From UBA9732 sp963615565 (lineage in GTDB: Bacteria; Spirochaetota; Spirochaetia; Sphaerochaetales; Sphaerochaetaceae): a stretch of 9,023 bases of DNA. A program made the translations under genes and the position numbers. A model generated the notes under the pieces. It had not been told where the DNA came from and did no database searches. It saw only the letters and a program-made list of their open reading frames with translations. The stretch covers positions 1 to 9,023 of the forward strand of contig CAVEGR010000143.1 in NCBI GenBank assembly GCA_963615565.1, written 5' to 3'. This document shows, in pieces, positions 1-5,722 of this stretch (positions are counted from its first letter, which is position 1; each line of letters opens with the position of its first letter).

Positions 1-535
1 TGGTGCAATCATATATGGTTTTAAATTTATTTATATCCATTCCAATTTTCTTAGAAACTTCTTTAACAAAGAGTTCATAGACTTCAGGAGAGATATATGA
101 ATGAAAGAAAAGGGAGATGCCAATTGCACCAATGATCATGCCTGCCAAATAAAGGATAATTTTAACCCACACTGCACTAGAATCAATAGTTTTAAAAATC
201 ATCATGCAAAGGTCTAGGGTAAATCCATATAGCACAGCTGTCACAAAAGAGAAAAAGTATGAGAGCCTAAACTTACGAAGAACAAGTATCATTATCACTA
301 ATAAAACAGCTTGTAAGGTGTACTCTGCCATGCCAAAGGTAAAAAATGAATATAAAGGTGAAATCTTGAGATAGAGTAAATATGCTGGTGCTACTACCAT
401 AGATACTCCAAAGTTTGCTTTTTCCATGCATGCAACGCTAAAAGCAACAAGAATCATTCCTAAAACATATGCAAGTTCGTTTGAAAAGATTGGCTTCTTT
501 TTCTTTAAAACGCTCTCTGAAACAGAATTTTCCAT
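1..535 (-). CDS. DUF6198 (YczE/YitT-like) membrane protein, C-terminus cut by window edge
   Basis: Reading leftward from ATG at 533-535 gives 178 residues without a stop, then the window ends. After a basic N-terminus (KKKK at residues 11-14) there are about five hydrophobic segments, near residues 21-37, 44-58, 72-86, 92-114 and 126-144, then a polar stretch (SPEVYELFVKEVSKK, 149-163). The segments NFGVSMVVAPAYLL (41-54) and FTFGMAEYTLQA (65-76) are what I recognise as the DUF6198 signature, a family related to YczE/YitT inner-membrane proteins whose substrate is not known. Family members usually run about 200-220 residues, so roughly 30-40 are probably missing. The start is backed by GGAGG at 540-544, only 4 nt from the ATG. 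The family call is from memory and fairly firm; a transport role is a guess. It lies downstream of the tRNA-Cys terminator, and I see no convincing promoter of its own. Confidence 0.8.
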   Translation of the reverse strand, partial: MENSVSESVLKKKKPIFSNELAYVLGMILVAFSVACMEKANFGVSMVVAPAYLLYLKISPLYSFFTFGMAEYTLQAVLLVIMILVLRKFRLSYFFSFVTAVLYGFTLDLCMMIFKTIDSSAVWVKIILYLAGMIIGAIGISLFFHSYISPEVYELFVKEVSKKIGMDINKFKTIYDCT

Positions 536-539
536 AATG

Positions 540-584
540 CCTCCACGTTACCATGTGTGCTGCCGCACTTGTTAAAGCACGTGG
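540..584 (-). promoter_or_regulatory. Structured leader RNA overlapping the DUF6198 gene ribosome binding site
   Basis: On the minus strand CCACGT (579-584) is exactly complementary to ACGTGG (543-548), enclosing a small hairpin GTGC-GGCA-GCAC (557-568). The 3' arm of the outer stem contains the first two G of the GGAGG Shine-Dalgarno sequence (540-544), so folding would partly hide the ribosome binding site. This could be a translational switch or a chance fold. I recognise no known riboswitch class in it. Pairing is seen directly; function is inferred. Confidence 0.35.
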
Positions 585-617
585 TGCATCCATGTTAAAA
601 TCCAAAATGTCGTCAAT

Positions 618-633
618 AAGCCCATAAGCCCAT
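618..633. repeat. Tandem 8-bp direct repeat (AAGCCCAT x2)
   Basis: AAGCCCAT occurs twice back to back at 618-625 and 626-633, just beyond the T-tract of the tRNA-Cys terminator. It could be a slippage product. No function is apparent. Confidence 0.6.
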
Positions 634-638
634 GAGCC

Positions 639-681
639 AAAAAAAGCCTTCCATACGTAGCAAACGTAAACTGGAAGGCTT
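639..681 (-). terminator. Intrinsic terminator of tRNA-Cys
   Basis: On the minus strand AAGCCTTCCA (672-681) pairs perfectly over 10 bp with TGGAAGGCTT (644-653). The inner TACG/CGTA can extend the stem. A run of seven T (639-645) follows. It begins 6 nt after the tRNA discriminator base and should separate tRNA transcription from the DUF6198 gene. Confidence 0.9.
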
Positions 682-686
682 CTAAT

Positions 687-760
687 AGGTGCCGACCGGA
701 TTTGAACCGGTGAACAACGGTTTTGCAGACCGCCCCCTTAGACCGCTTGGGTACAGCACC
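687..760 (-). tRNA. tRNA-Cys (anticodon GCA)
   Basis: A full cloverleaf can be drawn on the minus strand. The acceptor stem is GGTGCTG / CGGCACC (one T-G pair). The anticodon arm is GCGGT-CTGCAAA-ACCGT with anticodon GCA at 724-726 and A at position 37. The T arm is ACCGG-TTCAAAT-CCGGT. The unpaired base after the acceptor stem (687) reads T, and U73 is the known identity element for cysteinyl-tRNA synthetase, which supports the assignment. The 3' CCA is not encoded (ATT follows), so it must be added by tRNA nucleotidyltransferase. The gene stands alone, with its own terminator immediately downstream. Confidence 0.96.
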
Positions 761-772
761 AATTGCTTTATT

Positions 773-801
773 ACAATAACAAAAAAGAACTTATGTTGCA
801 A
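773..801 (-). promoter_or_regulatory. Possible sigma-70 promoter for tRNA-Cys
   Basis: On the minus strand TTGCAA (796-801) lies 17 nt before TATTGT (773-778). Transcription would start near 766, a few bases before the tRNA 5' end at 760. Spacing and position fit, but the -10 box matches only 4 of 6 consensus bases. Confidence 0.4.
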
Positions 802-824
802 GAGTCTTGCAGAGTGCTGTTAAT

Positions 825-833
825 TGATATAAT
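825..833 (+). promoter_or_regulatory. Extended -10 promoter element, plus strand
   Basis: TGATATAAT matches the extended -10 form TGnTATAAT exactly. No good -35 is needed for this class, and none is well placed (TTGCAG at 807-812 is 15 nt away). Transcription would start near 840 and run into the 40-bp repeat region, where no firm gene is found. It could drive a small RNA or be accidental in AT-rich DNA. Confidence 0.35.
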
Positions 834-923
834 CAGTTATTGCCAAGTTAAAAGAAATGAGGCGAAGGACCAAAGACTTCTTATGCTGAAAATTGGAGCT
901 GTATGACCAGCCAATGGTGTTGT

Positions 924-1024
924 AGAATCAATTTTGATTCTATTAAAAGCAAAGCTGTTTTTCAGAATCAATTTTTGAGTCTATTTAAAGCAAAACTTTT
1001 TTCTAGAATCAATTTTTGGATTTA
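924..1024. repeat. Degenerate tandem repeat, period 40-41 bp, about 2.5 copies
   Basis: Copies begin at 924, 964 and 1005, each opening with AGAATCAATTTT. The first two continue with a TCTATT(A/T)AAAGCAAA segment and a T-rich tail, and the third breaks off after about 20 bases. The first copy contains a perfect inverted repeat, AGAATCAA/TTGATTCT, at 924-941. The AAAGC...GCT plus T-tract segments resemble weak terminators. The spacing (40 then 41) does not preserve a reading frame, so it behaves as noncoding repeat DNA. Confidence 0.75.
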
Positions 1025-1144
1025 TAGAATTCTAGAACTTTGGAATTTGCTAGCTTGGCAAGCCTTTCTCCTATTTCAGAGACATGCCAACTTCCATTTA
1101 CATACTTCCTCAAAACAATATTAAGTAAAGCTTGATACATAATC

Positions 1145-1173
1145 TAAAAATACAAGCCCAAGAGGTTTTTGTA
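1145..1173 (-). terminator. Intrinsic terminator of the mrp-nudix-galactosidase operon
   Basis: On the minus strand TACAA...TTGTA (outer arms) and ACC...GGC/T (inner arms) form an imperfect hairpin over 1151-1173, with a short bulge and a TCTTG loop. TTTTT follows at 1146-1150. It lies about 100 nt beyond the galactosidase stop. The stem is bulged, so strength is uncertain. Confidence 0.45.
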
Positions 1174-1199
1174 GTTGCCAAAGATTAGAATGCTCCATT

Positions 1200-1263
1200 T
1201 CACGGTGTCACTGCTTCACCACGCTACTGAACCACTGAGTCTCTGCATCACAGATTCACCTCT
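1200..1263. repeat. Eight phased 8-bp units, consensus TCACTGNN
   Basis: Cut every eight bases from 1200, the plus strand reads TCACGGTG, TCACTGCT, TCACCACG, CTACTGAA, CCACTGAG, TCTCTGCA, TCACAGAT, TCACCTCT. Unit position 4 is C in all eight. Position 2 is C and position 3 is A in seven each. Position 6 is G in six, and position 1 is T in six. The run starts 9 nt past the galactosidase stop codon and is therefore probably transcribed in that mRNA's 3' untranslated region as NNCAGTGA units. Its origin and function are unknown. Confidence 0.6.
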
Positions 1264-1272
1264 GCATTTTCA

Positions 1273-3639
1273 TCACTTTTCCACTTTTTCTACTCTGACA
1301 ATGTAATAGAGTCTTGAGCCAAAGTCACCAAGGACTCTGACTTTGCCATTATAGCCAGTTCCACTAAATTGAGGAGAAAGTTTAATTCCTCCAAAGGCTA
1401 AGACATCACCAGAAACAATGTGGTGTTCATCCTCGTTCTTAAGCAAGTAGTTTTCATCCAAAATTTTCTTAACCTTACCATCACTTGAGAGATTTACTGG
1501 AGCAATCATATTAATTAAACTACCAAAGACTTCAAGACTAATCTTCTGCGGTCTTGCAACAAATTCATAATCATAGTCAGGACGAGCAAAAGGAATGCGC
1601 AGCACATCTTGCCCATGGTTTGGCTGGTTAAGAGCTTGAAAGTCAAGAACAAGCATTTCACTGAAATCCGAATTGGAAACAACCCATCTAGTATTACCAT
1701 CATTACAACCATTAGCACTAGGCTCCTGAAGCCTGAAGAAACGACCAAACTGCAGAATGTTTCTATGAGCCTTGTAAAACTCAATTTGAAATTTAACAAT
1801 TGCCTTTTGCTGAGCACTTAATGCTGTTAAGTCCATCTCGTAGCCAAAGATTCCAAAAGCAGCAACGTTGAAACGAGATTCAATGTCACTACGTCTTAAA
1901 GTTTGATGGTTTGGAGAAGCAGAGACATGAGCACCCATTGTTGCAAGCGGATAACCGTAGCTTGTACCATTTTGAATGAGAGTTCTGCAGTAGACATCTG
2001 TATCATCACTAGTCCAGATTTGAGGCATATAACAAAGAATGCCTAAGTCAAAACGATTCCCTCCAGAGGCACAACCTTCAAATAAAATGTTAGGAAAGGC
2101 AGAAACTAGGCGATCAAAGACTTCATAAAGTCCACATATGTATCTATGTGAGAACTCTCCCATATTGTTAAGAGAAGAACTATAGAAATCTGAGAATGTT
2201 CTGTTCATATCCCATTTGACATAGTCAACAGCAGCAAGACGGAAAACCTCAGTCATTGCATCTACAATGTAATCTCTAACTTCTTTTCTTGTGTAATCAA
2301 GAATATACTGATTTCTTCCAACAGAAGGCTCGCGATTCGGGATTGAAACTCTCCAGTCTGGGTGTTTCTCAAAAAGAAGACTTCTTTTGCTGATCATCTC
2401 AGGCTCAACCCAAATACCAAACATAAGGCCTAACTTATGAATTCTAGCACTTAACTTTGAAAGCCCTTCTGGTAGTTTTCTAGCATTTACATTCCAATCT
2501 CCTAGGCTTGATGTGTCATCATCACGTGTACCAAACCAGCCGTCATCCAAGACAAAAAGTTCAACACCAAGGTCTTTTGCACATTTAGCCAATTCCATGA
2601 GCTTTGTTTCAGTGAAATTAAAATATGTTGCTTCCCAATTATTACAAAGCACAGGACGTTCTCTAAACTTCCAGTTGCCTCTTACAATATGATTGTTAAT
2701 GAAGGAATGGAAGTTTGCACTAGCACCATTATTGCCATAACAAGAGAAGGTCATAACAGCTTCTGGCGAAGTAAAACTCTGACCAGCGTAAAGTTTCCAG
2801 CTGAAGGTTTCTGGGTTAATTCCAGTTTGAAATCTAGTGTATCCGTAAGGCGATGCTTCAATCACTTCTCTGTGGTTTCCACTATAGATTAAGTTAAAAG
2901 CATAGCAATCACCATGATTTAGACTGCAATTAGGCCTTTCAAGGAAAATACAAGGGTTATGAGATGCACTACTAACTCCAGCACTTGAACTAATTTCAAG
3001 CTTTCCCGGTCTCAATTTCTGTCTTGAAATAATGCGCTCTCTTGCCCAAGAGCCATCAAAACTTACTACGTTCCAATCTGTATCTGAAAAATCCATTTGC
3101 AGACTAGCAATGTTTCTAATCATCACAGCAGATGTAGTTTTATTAGTCAAAGTACAGGAACGAACTATTGTGTCACAATTTGCAAAGACCGTGTAATTTA
3201 GCTGAAGAAGAATAGGTACAACCTTATCTTCTAACTGAATTTCTAAAGTTGTAGCCTCATCCTCGTCAGCATAAGATTCTGCAAAATGTTCAAATCTAGA
3301 AGGCTTTCCTCTAACAATTTTATGTGCCTTATAGACAAAGTCCAAAGTTTGAAGGCCATGATCATAACTAACAACTACAGCAGGACTTCTGTAATCTCCC
3401 TTTCCTGGTGTACTTGTCTCAAGACAGGTAGTTTCAAGAAACATTAGAGGATCTTTTTCAGAATAAGCAACTCCTGTTCCAACAGCAATCTCTCTTGGTT
3501 GAATCAAAGCTTCAACATAAGCATCCTGCTTTAGCTTTCTTCCGTAATAGATATTTTCAAGATGCCCAGTTTCAGTAATTCTAATGATGTAAGTTGTATT
3601 CTTACTATCCAGCCTAATCATGTGATTTTTTTCTGCCAT
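1273..3639 (-). CDS. GH36 family alpha-galactosidase
   Basis: A 788-residue enzyme expected to hydrolyse terminal alpha-1,6-galactosyl residues from melibiose, raffinose-type sugars or galactomannan. An N-terminal beta-sandwich (about 1-320) leads into a TIM barrel opening with NNWEATYFNF near residue 335 and LDDGWFG near 365. The nucleophile is Asp477 in VKWDMNR. The acid/base is expected in WTSDDTD, Asp545 being the best candidate. FEGCASGGNRFD and the C-terminal beta domain also fit GH36. No signal peptide is seen, so it is probably cytoplasmic and would need imported oligosaccharides, but no transporter is nearby. I chose ATG 3639 because CTCC at 3646-3649 (minus GGAG) is 6 nt away. An ATG directly before it (3642) is too close, and an upstream TTG at 3651 lacks a ribosome site. 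It is the last gene of a leftward operon, 41 nt after the Nudix stop. Length is slightly above the usual ~730. Exact substrate is not determinable from sequence. Confidence 0.93.
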   Translation of the reverse strand: MAEKNHMIRLDSKNTTYIIRITETGHLENIYYGRKLKQDAYVEALIQPREIAVGTGVAYSEKDPLMFLETTCLETSTPGKGDYRSPAVVVSYDHGLQTLDFVYKAHKIVRGKPSRFEHFAESYADEDEATTLEIQLEDKVVPILLQLNYTVFANCDTIVRSCTLTNKTTSAVMIRNIASLQMDFSDTDWNVVSFDGSWARERIISRQKLRPGKLEISSSAGVSSASHNPCIFLERPNCSLNHGDCYAFNLIYSGNHREVIEASPYGYTRFQTGINPETFSWKLYAGQSFTSPEAVMTFSCYGNNGASANFHSFINNHIVRGNWKFRERPVLCNNWEATYFNFTETKLMELAKCAKDLGVELFVLDDGWFGTRDDDTSSLGDWNVNARKLPEGLSKLSARIHKLGLMFGIWVEPEMISKRSLLFEKHPDWRVSIPNREPSVGRNQYILDYTRKEVRDYIVDAMTEVFRLAAVDYVKWDMNRTFSDFYSSSLNNMGEFSHRYICGLYEVFDRLVSAFPNILFEGCASGGNRFDLGILCYMPQIWTSDDTDVYCRTLIQNGTSYGYPLATMGAHVSASPNHQTLRRSDIESRFNVAAFGIFGYEMDLTALSAQQKAIVKFQIEFYKAHRNILQFGRFFRLQEPSANGCNDGNTRWVVSNSDFSEMLVLDFQALNQPNHGQDVLRIPFARPDYDYEFVARPQKISLEVFGSLINMIAPVNLSSDGKVKKILDENYLLKNEDEHHIVSGDVLAFGGIKLSPQFSGTGYNGKVRVLGDFGSRLYYIVRVEKVEK

Positions 3640-3645
3640 CATGCA

Positions 3646-3649
3646 CTCC
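3646..3649 (-). promoter_or_regulatory. Ribosome binding site fixing the alpha-galactosidase start
   Basis: GGAG on the minus strand is 6 nt from ATG 3639 and only 3 nt from ATG 3642. This favours the second of two consecutive ATG codons and excludes the in-frame TTG at 3651, which overlaps the site. Confidence 0.6.
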
Positions 3650-3680
3650 AAATTCAGTTGTAATTAAAAATCAGCCTTCT

Positions 3681-4310
3681 TTAAAACTTCAATCCACGCT
3701 TCTTGGCTTCTCTTAGGAAGAAAAAGCCAGACATCACCATTATACCATTATCCATCTCACCTGTGCCCAACTTTTCTAAGACTTCAGAAACCGGAATTGA
3801 AATAATATCTATTGACTCATTAGCATCTAACTTACGTTCATCTTCATTGCAAATCAACTCCAAGTCTTCTGCAAGAAAAAATTTAGCACTATTGTTCATG
3901 AATGCAGAATTTGGACAAACAGAGCCAATCAATTTAAACGAATGAGCAACAATCCCTGTCTCTTCTTCAAGTTCACGCAATCCTGCGTCTCTAGGACTTT
4001 CACCTTTCTCCACCAAGCCAGCTGGGAACTCCAAGGTAACGGAATCTGAGCCGTGCCGGAATTGACGCTCCATGATAAAACGTGGAACGCCATCTTTTCC
4101 AACAAAGTAAGGAACAATATTGACCCACTGAGGAGATTCAATCTCCACAAAATCGCCCTCTCGTCCGTCCTGGCTTTTCCTATGCACGTTATTGAGACTG
4201 AAAATTGGCGTATCATATACTCTGTTTCTAGACGTGGTTTCCCACATAAGCCTAGACGCAGAGGGAGCATTATCCAAAGTATGAAAGCTAAATTCTGTCA
4301 CCCTATCCAT
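3681..4310 (-). CDS. Nudix hydrolase, ADP-ribose pyrophosphatase type
   Basis: A 209-residue protein with a perfect Nudix box GX5EX7REUXEEXGU at residues 98-120: Gly98, Glu104, Arg112-Glu113, Glu116-Glu117, Gly119-Ile120. Just before it are RQFRHG (82-87) and EFPAG (94-98), typical of the ADP-ribose/NDP-sugar pyrophosphatase branch, which cleaves ADP-ribose to AMP and ribose 5-phosphate using Mg2+ or Mn2+ held by the box glutamates. The first 55 or so residues are less conserved and may form the dimer-swapped N-terminal sheet seen in that branch. It is probably cytosolic. ATG 4310 begins 2 nt after the mrp stop codon, with GAGGA about 7 nt upstream inside the mrp end, so translation is likely coupled to mrp. 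The Nudix fold is certain. The ADP-ribose preference is inferred from flanking motifs, and other nucleoside diphosphate-X substrates are possible. Confidence 0.92.
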   Translation of the reverse strand: MDRVTEFSFHTLDNAPSASRLMWETTSRNRVYDTPIFSLNNVHRKSQDGREGDFVEIESPQWVNIVPYFVGKDGVPRFIMERQFRHGSDSVTLEFPAGLVEKGESPRDAGLRELEEETGIVAHSFKLIGSVCPNSAFMNNSAKFFLAEDLELICNEDERKLDANESIDIISIPVSEVLEKLGTGEMDNGIMVMSGFFFLREAKKRGLKF

Positions 4311-4312
4311 AC

Positions 4313-5227
4313 TTATTCCTCTGTACTTCCCTTTGATGGGCAGTTAGCGGAACATGTTGCACATGAAGATGGTGAGCAACTAGAAAGCTTTGGAACGTAT
4401 GGCGTATGAACTACAGTAGTATTTTCCTGAATATAGGTTGCAATCTTCTTGAAAGCCTTTGCACTTTCAGATTCAGGGTTATCTGCAAGCCAGTCAGAAC
4501 CATCATCCTCATCCTGCTGCAATCCAATCTCCAATGGAATTGCACCTAAGAAAGGAATATCCATCTCCTCACAAAGCTGTTTTCCACCGTCTTTTCCAAA
4601 AACTTGAATATGCTTCCCACAATCCGGACATACAAGATAACTCATATTTTCCACTAGCCCGATAATATCAACGCTCAACTGTCTTGAGAAAGTAATACTT
4701 CTTCTGACATCCAAAATGGACACCTGCTGAGGAGTTGTAACAATAATAGAACCAGTCATGTCTGGAATTGACTGACATACAGTAAGCTGCTCATCTCCAG
4801 TTCCTGGAGGAGAGTCAATAAGAAGGTAATCTAACGTACCCCACTCAACATCAGCAAGAAACTGCTTAATCACACTAATTTTCATAGGCCCTCTGAAAAT
4901 GATGGCCTGTTCTGGGGAAGTGACTGCAAAACTTAAGCTAACAACCTTCAAATTGGGCATTGGACTCACCGGAAGGATGGAAGATTCATCTTCTGCAGCC
5001 TGAAGAATTGCCCCTTCACAACCAAACATCTTTGGGATGTTTGGACCGTGGATATCGGTATCTAAAACCCCTACCGTGTAGCCCATAGATAACAGGGCAC
5101 GAGCCAAGTTAACTGTCACGGTGCTCTTTCCAACACCACCTTTGCCACTCATCACAATAATCTTGCGATCAATCTTACTCATTCTATCATGGATTCGCAA
5201 ATCCTGAAGTTCCATTTCATCTGGCAT
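4313..5227 (-). CDS. mrp: Mrp/NBP35-type P-loop ATPase, Fe-S cluster carrier
   Basis: A 304-residue cytosolic ATPase of the Mrp (ApbC)/NBP35 group, which binds and passes Fe-S clusters to target enzymes. The deviant Walker A, GKGGVGKST, is at residues 28-36. LDTDIHGPNIPKMFG follows as the Switch I/A' region, and the switch II segment DYLLIDSPPGTGDEQL is intact. The cluster-bridging CPDC is at 200-203. The last 25 residues hold a further Cys set, C-X4-C-X2-C-X3-C (284, 289, 292, 296), resembling the Cys-rich tip that many anaerobe Mrps carry at the N-terminus, here at the other end. No N-terminal DUF59 domain is present. ATG 5227 is chosen because GGAGG (5233-5237) lies 5 nt upstream; an in-frame TTG at 5245 has no such site. 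It is the first gene of the leftward operon with the Nudix and galactosidase genes, and is transcribed divergently from oadGAB. The family call is firm; client proteins are unknown. Confidence 0.95.
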   Translation of the reverse strand: MPDEMELQDLRIHDRMSKIDRKIIVMSGKGGVGKSTVTVNLARALLSMGYTVGVLDTDIHGPNIPKMFGCEGAILQAAEDESSILPVSPMPNLKVVSLSFAVTSPEQAIIFRGPMKISVIKQFLADVEWGTLDYLLIDSPPGTGDEQLTVCQSIPDMTGSIIVTTPQQVSILDVRRSITFSRQLSVDIIGLVENMSYLVCPDCGKHIQVFGKDGGKQLCEEMDIPFLGAIPLEIGLQQDEDDGSDWLADNPESESAKAFKKIATYIQENTTVVHTPYVPKLSSCSPSSCATCSANCPSKGSTEE

Positions 5228-5232
5228 AGACG

Positions 5233-5237
5233 CCTCC
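5233..5237 (-). promoter_or_regulatory. Ribosome binding site fixing the mrp start
   Basis: GGAGG on the minus strand, 5 nt before ATG 5227. It lies inside the reading frame that would result from the upstream TTG (5245), which argues against that start. Confidence 0.7.
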
Positions 5238-5310
5238 AAGAACAAAGATAGACCCTAAAAAGTAATTGGGCAAGTACAAAAATGAATGATTAGAGAGTAC
5301 ATGACTTACT

Positions 5311-5316
5311 ATTATA
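5311..5316 (-). promoter_or_regulatory. Possible -10 box for the mrp operon
   Basis: TATAAT on the minus strand within an alternating TA tract, giving a start near 5304 and an untranslated leader of about 77 nt to ATG 5227. No good -35 hexamer is at 17 nt. The TA tract makes chance matches likely. Confidence 0.35.
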
Positions 5317-5329
5317 TATATAGAACTAC

Positions 5330-5359
5330 TTGATAAATTTGGGCGTTAAAAGCTAATAT
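5330..5359 (+). promoter_or_regulatory. Sigma-70-type promoter of oadGAB
   Basis: TTGATA (5330-5335) and TAATAT (5354-5359) are separated by 18 nt, predicting a start near 5366 and a leader of about 50 nt before the oadG ATG at 5418. The match to consensus and the position are good. It lies about 15-20 bp from the putative mrp -10 box, so the two divergent units may share control. Confidence 0.55.
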
Positions 5360-5375
5360 ATCAGCAGCAGTTTAC

Positions 5376-5392
5376 GGGCAAATTTTTTGCCC
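5376..5392. promoter_or_regulatory. Perfect inverted repeat in the oadG leader
   Basis: GGGCAAA-TTT-TTTGCCC is a 7-bp perfect palindromic arm pair with a 3-nt centre, about 10 nt past the predicted transcription start and 14 nt before the GGGG of the ribosome site. It could be a repressor operator or a 5' mRNA hairpin. It lacks a following T-tract, so it is not a terminator. The half-site GGGCAA recurs at 5268-5273. Confidence 0.45.
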
Positions 5393-5417
5393 ATGCAATA
5401 CTAAAAGGGGAGTTAAT

Positions 5418-5702
5418 ATGTACTTGTTAGCACAACTACCTGCAGAACAGCTAACCACACAGATCAAGAACGGACTTATTCTCTTGGTCCTTGGTATGGC
5501 TATTGTTTTTGTGTTTCTTACAATTCTTGTATTCTCAACAAAGTTAGTTTCCAAGATTGTTAGAAAATTTGAATCTCAAAGTCCTGCACCAGCTACAGTT
5601 GTTGCAGAGCCTGTTGCCCAACCAAAGGCAAAAGCTGCAGCAAAGGACGACGCTGAAGTAGCAGCCGCCATTGCGGCCGCTGTGGCAAAGTCAAAGAATT
5701 GA
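5418..5702 (+). CDS. oadG: Sodium-pump decarboxylase gamma subunit (OadG family)
   Basis: A 94-residue protein with the standard OadG build: a short periplasmic N-terminus, one membrane helix (about residues 18-41, LILLVLGMAIVFVFLTILVF), a basic stretch (KLVSKIVRKF), a Pro/Ala-rich linker (AQPKAKAAA) and an acidic-then-Ala-rich tail (DDAEVAAAIAAAVAKSKN) that ends the protein. In characterised pumps this subunit anchors OadA to OadB, and its C-terminal tail contacts OadA. The start is supported by AGGGGAG at 5406-5412, 5 nt from ATG. It is the first gene of oadG-oadA-oadB, 20 nt before the oadA ATG. Sequence conservation in the family is low, so the call rests on architecture and position, both of which are strong here. 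Confidence 0.92.
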   Translation: MYLLAQLPAEQLTTQIKNGLILLVLGMAIVFVFLTILVFSTKLVSKIVRKFESQSPAPATVVAEPVAQPKAKAAAKDDAEVAAAIAAAVAKSKN

Positions 5703-5722
5703 TTAAAGGACGGCAGAATCAA

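Larger units (their letters stand above)
761..1272. other. Intergenic region without a convincing gene
   Basis: This 512-bp stretch between tRNA-Cys and the end of the alpha-galactosidase gene is AT-rich and repeat-bearing. It holds the tRNA promoter, a plus-strand extended -10 box (825-833), a 40-bp degenerate tandem repeat (924-1024), the terminator of the leftward operon (1145-1173) and a phased 8-bp repeat run (1200-1263). A plus-strand open frame of 73 codons (903-1124) has GGAG 4 nt before its ATG. However, it is built mostly from the 40-bp repeat, whose period is not a multiple of three, and it has no recognisable domain, so I do not call it a gene. Confidence 0.7.

Noticed and set aside
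536..680. A minus-strand open frame upstream of and overlapping the DUF6198 start, with a fairly protein-like translation (a W-A-Y-G-L-I-D-D stretch).
   Set aside because: It runs through the tRNA terminator stem and tRNA end, has no ribosome site before its only ATG (591-593), and lies out of frame with the clear DUF6198 gene.
857..889. A tiny plus-strand frame of 10 codons starting ATG AGG CGA, possibly a leader peptide.
   Set aside because: There is no ribosome site before it, no run of regulatory codons, and no clear downstream gene to regulate.
903..1124. A 73-codon plus-strand frame with a GGAG 4 nt before ATG.
   Set aside because: Its sequence is largely the 40-bp repeat, whose 40/41 spacing shifts frame between copies, with no domain or normal codon pattern. 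Kept as a finding, not a gene.
4053..4409. A 118-codon plus-strand frame across the mrp/Nudix junction.
   Set aside because: It is a shadow of two firm minus-strand genes with intact family motifs.
5699..5722. Upstream TTG start adding eight residues to OadA.
   Set aside because: It overlaps the oadG stop and the only purine-rich ribosome site. Homology begins at the MKKINF region, so ATG 5723 is preferred.
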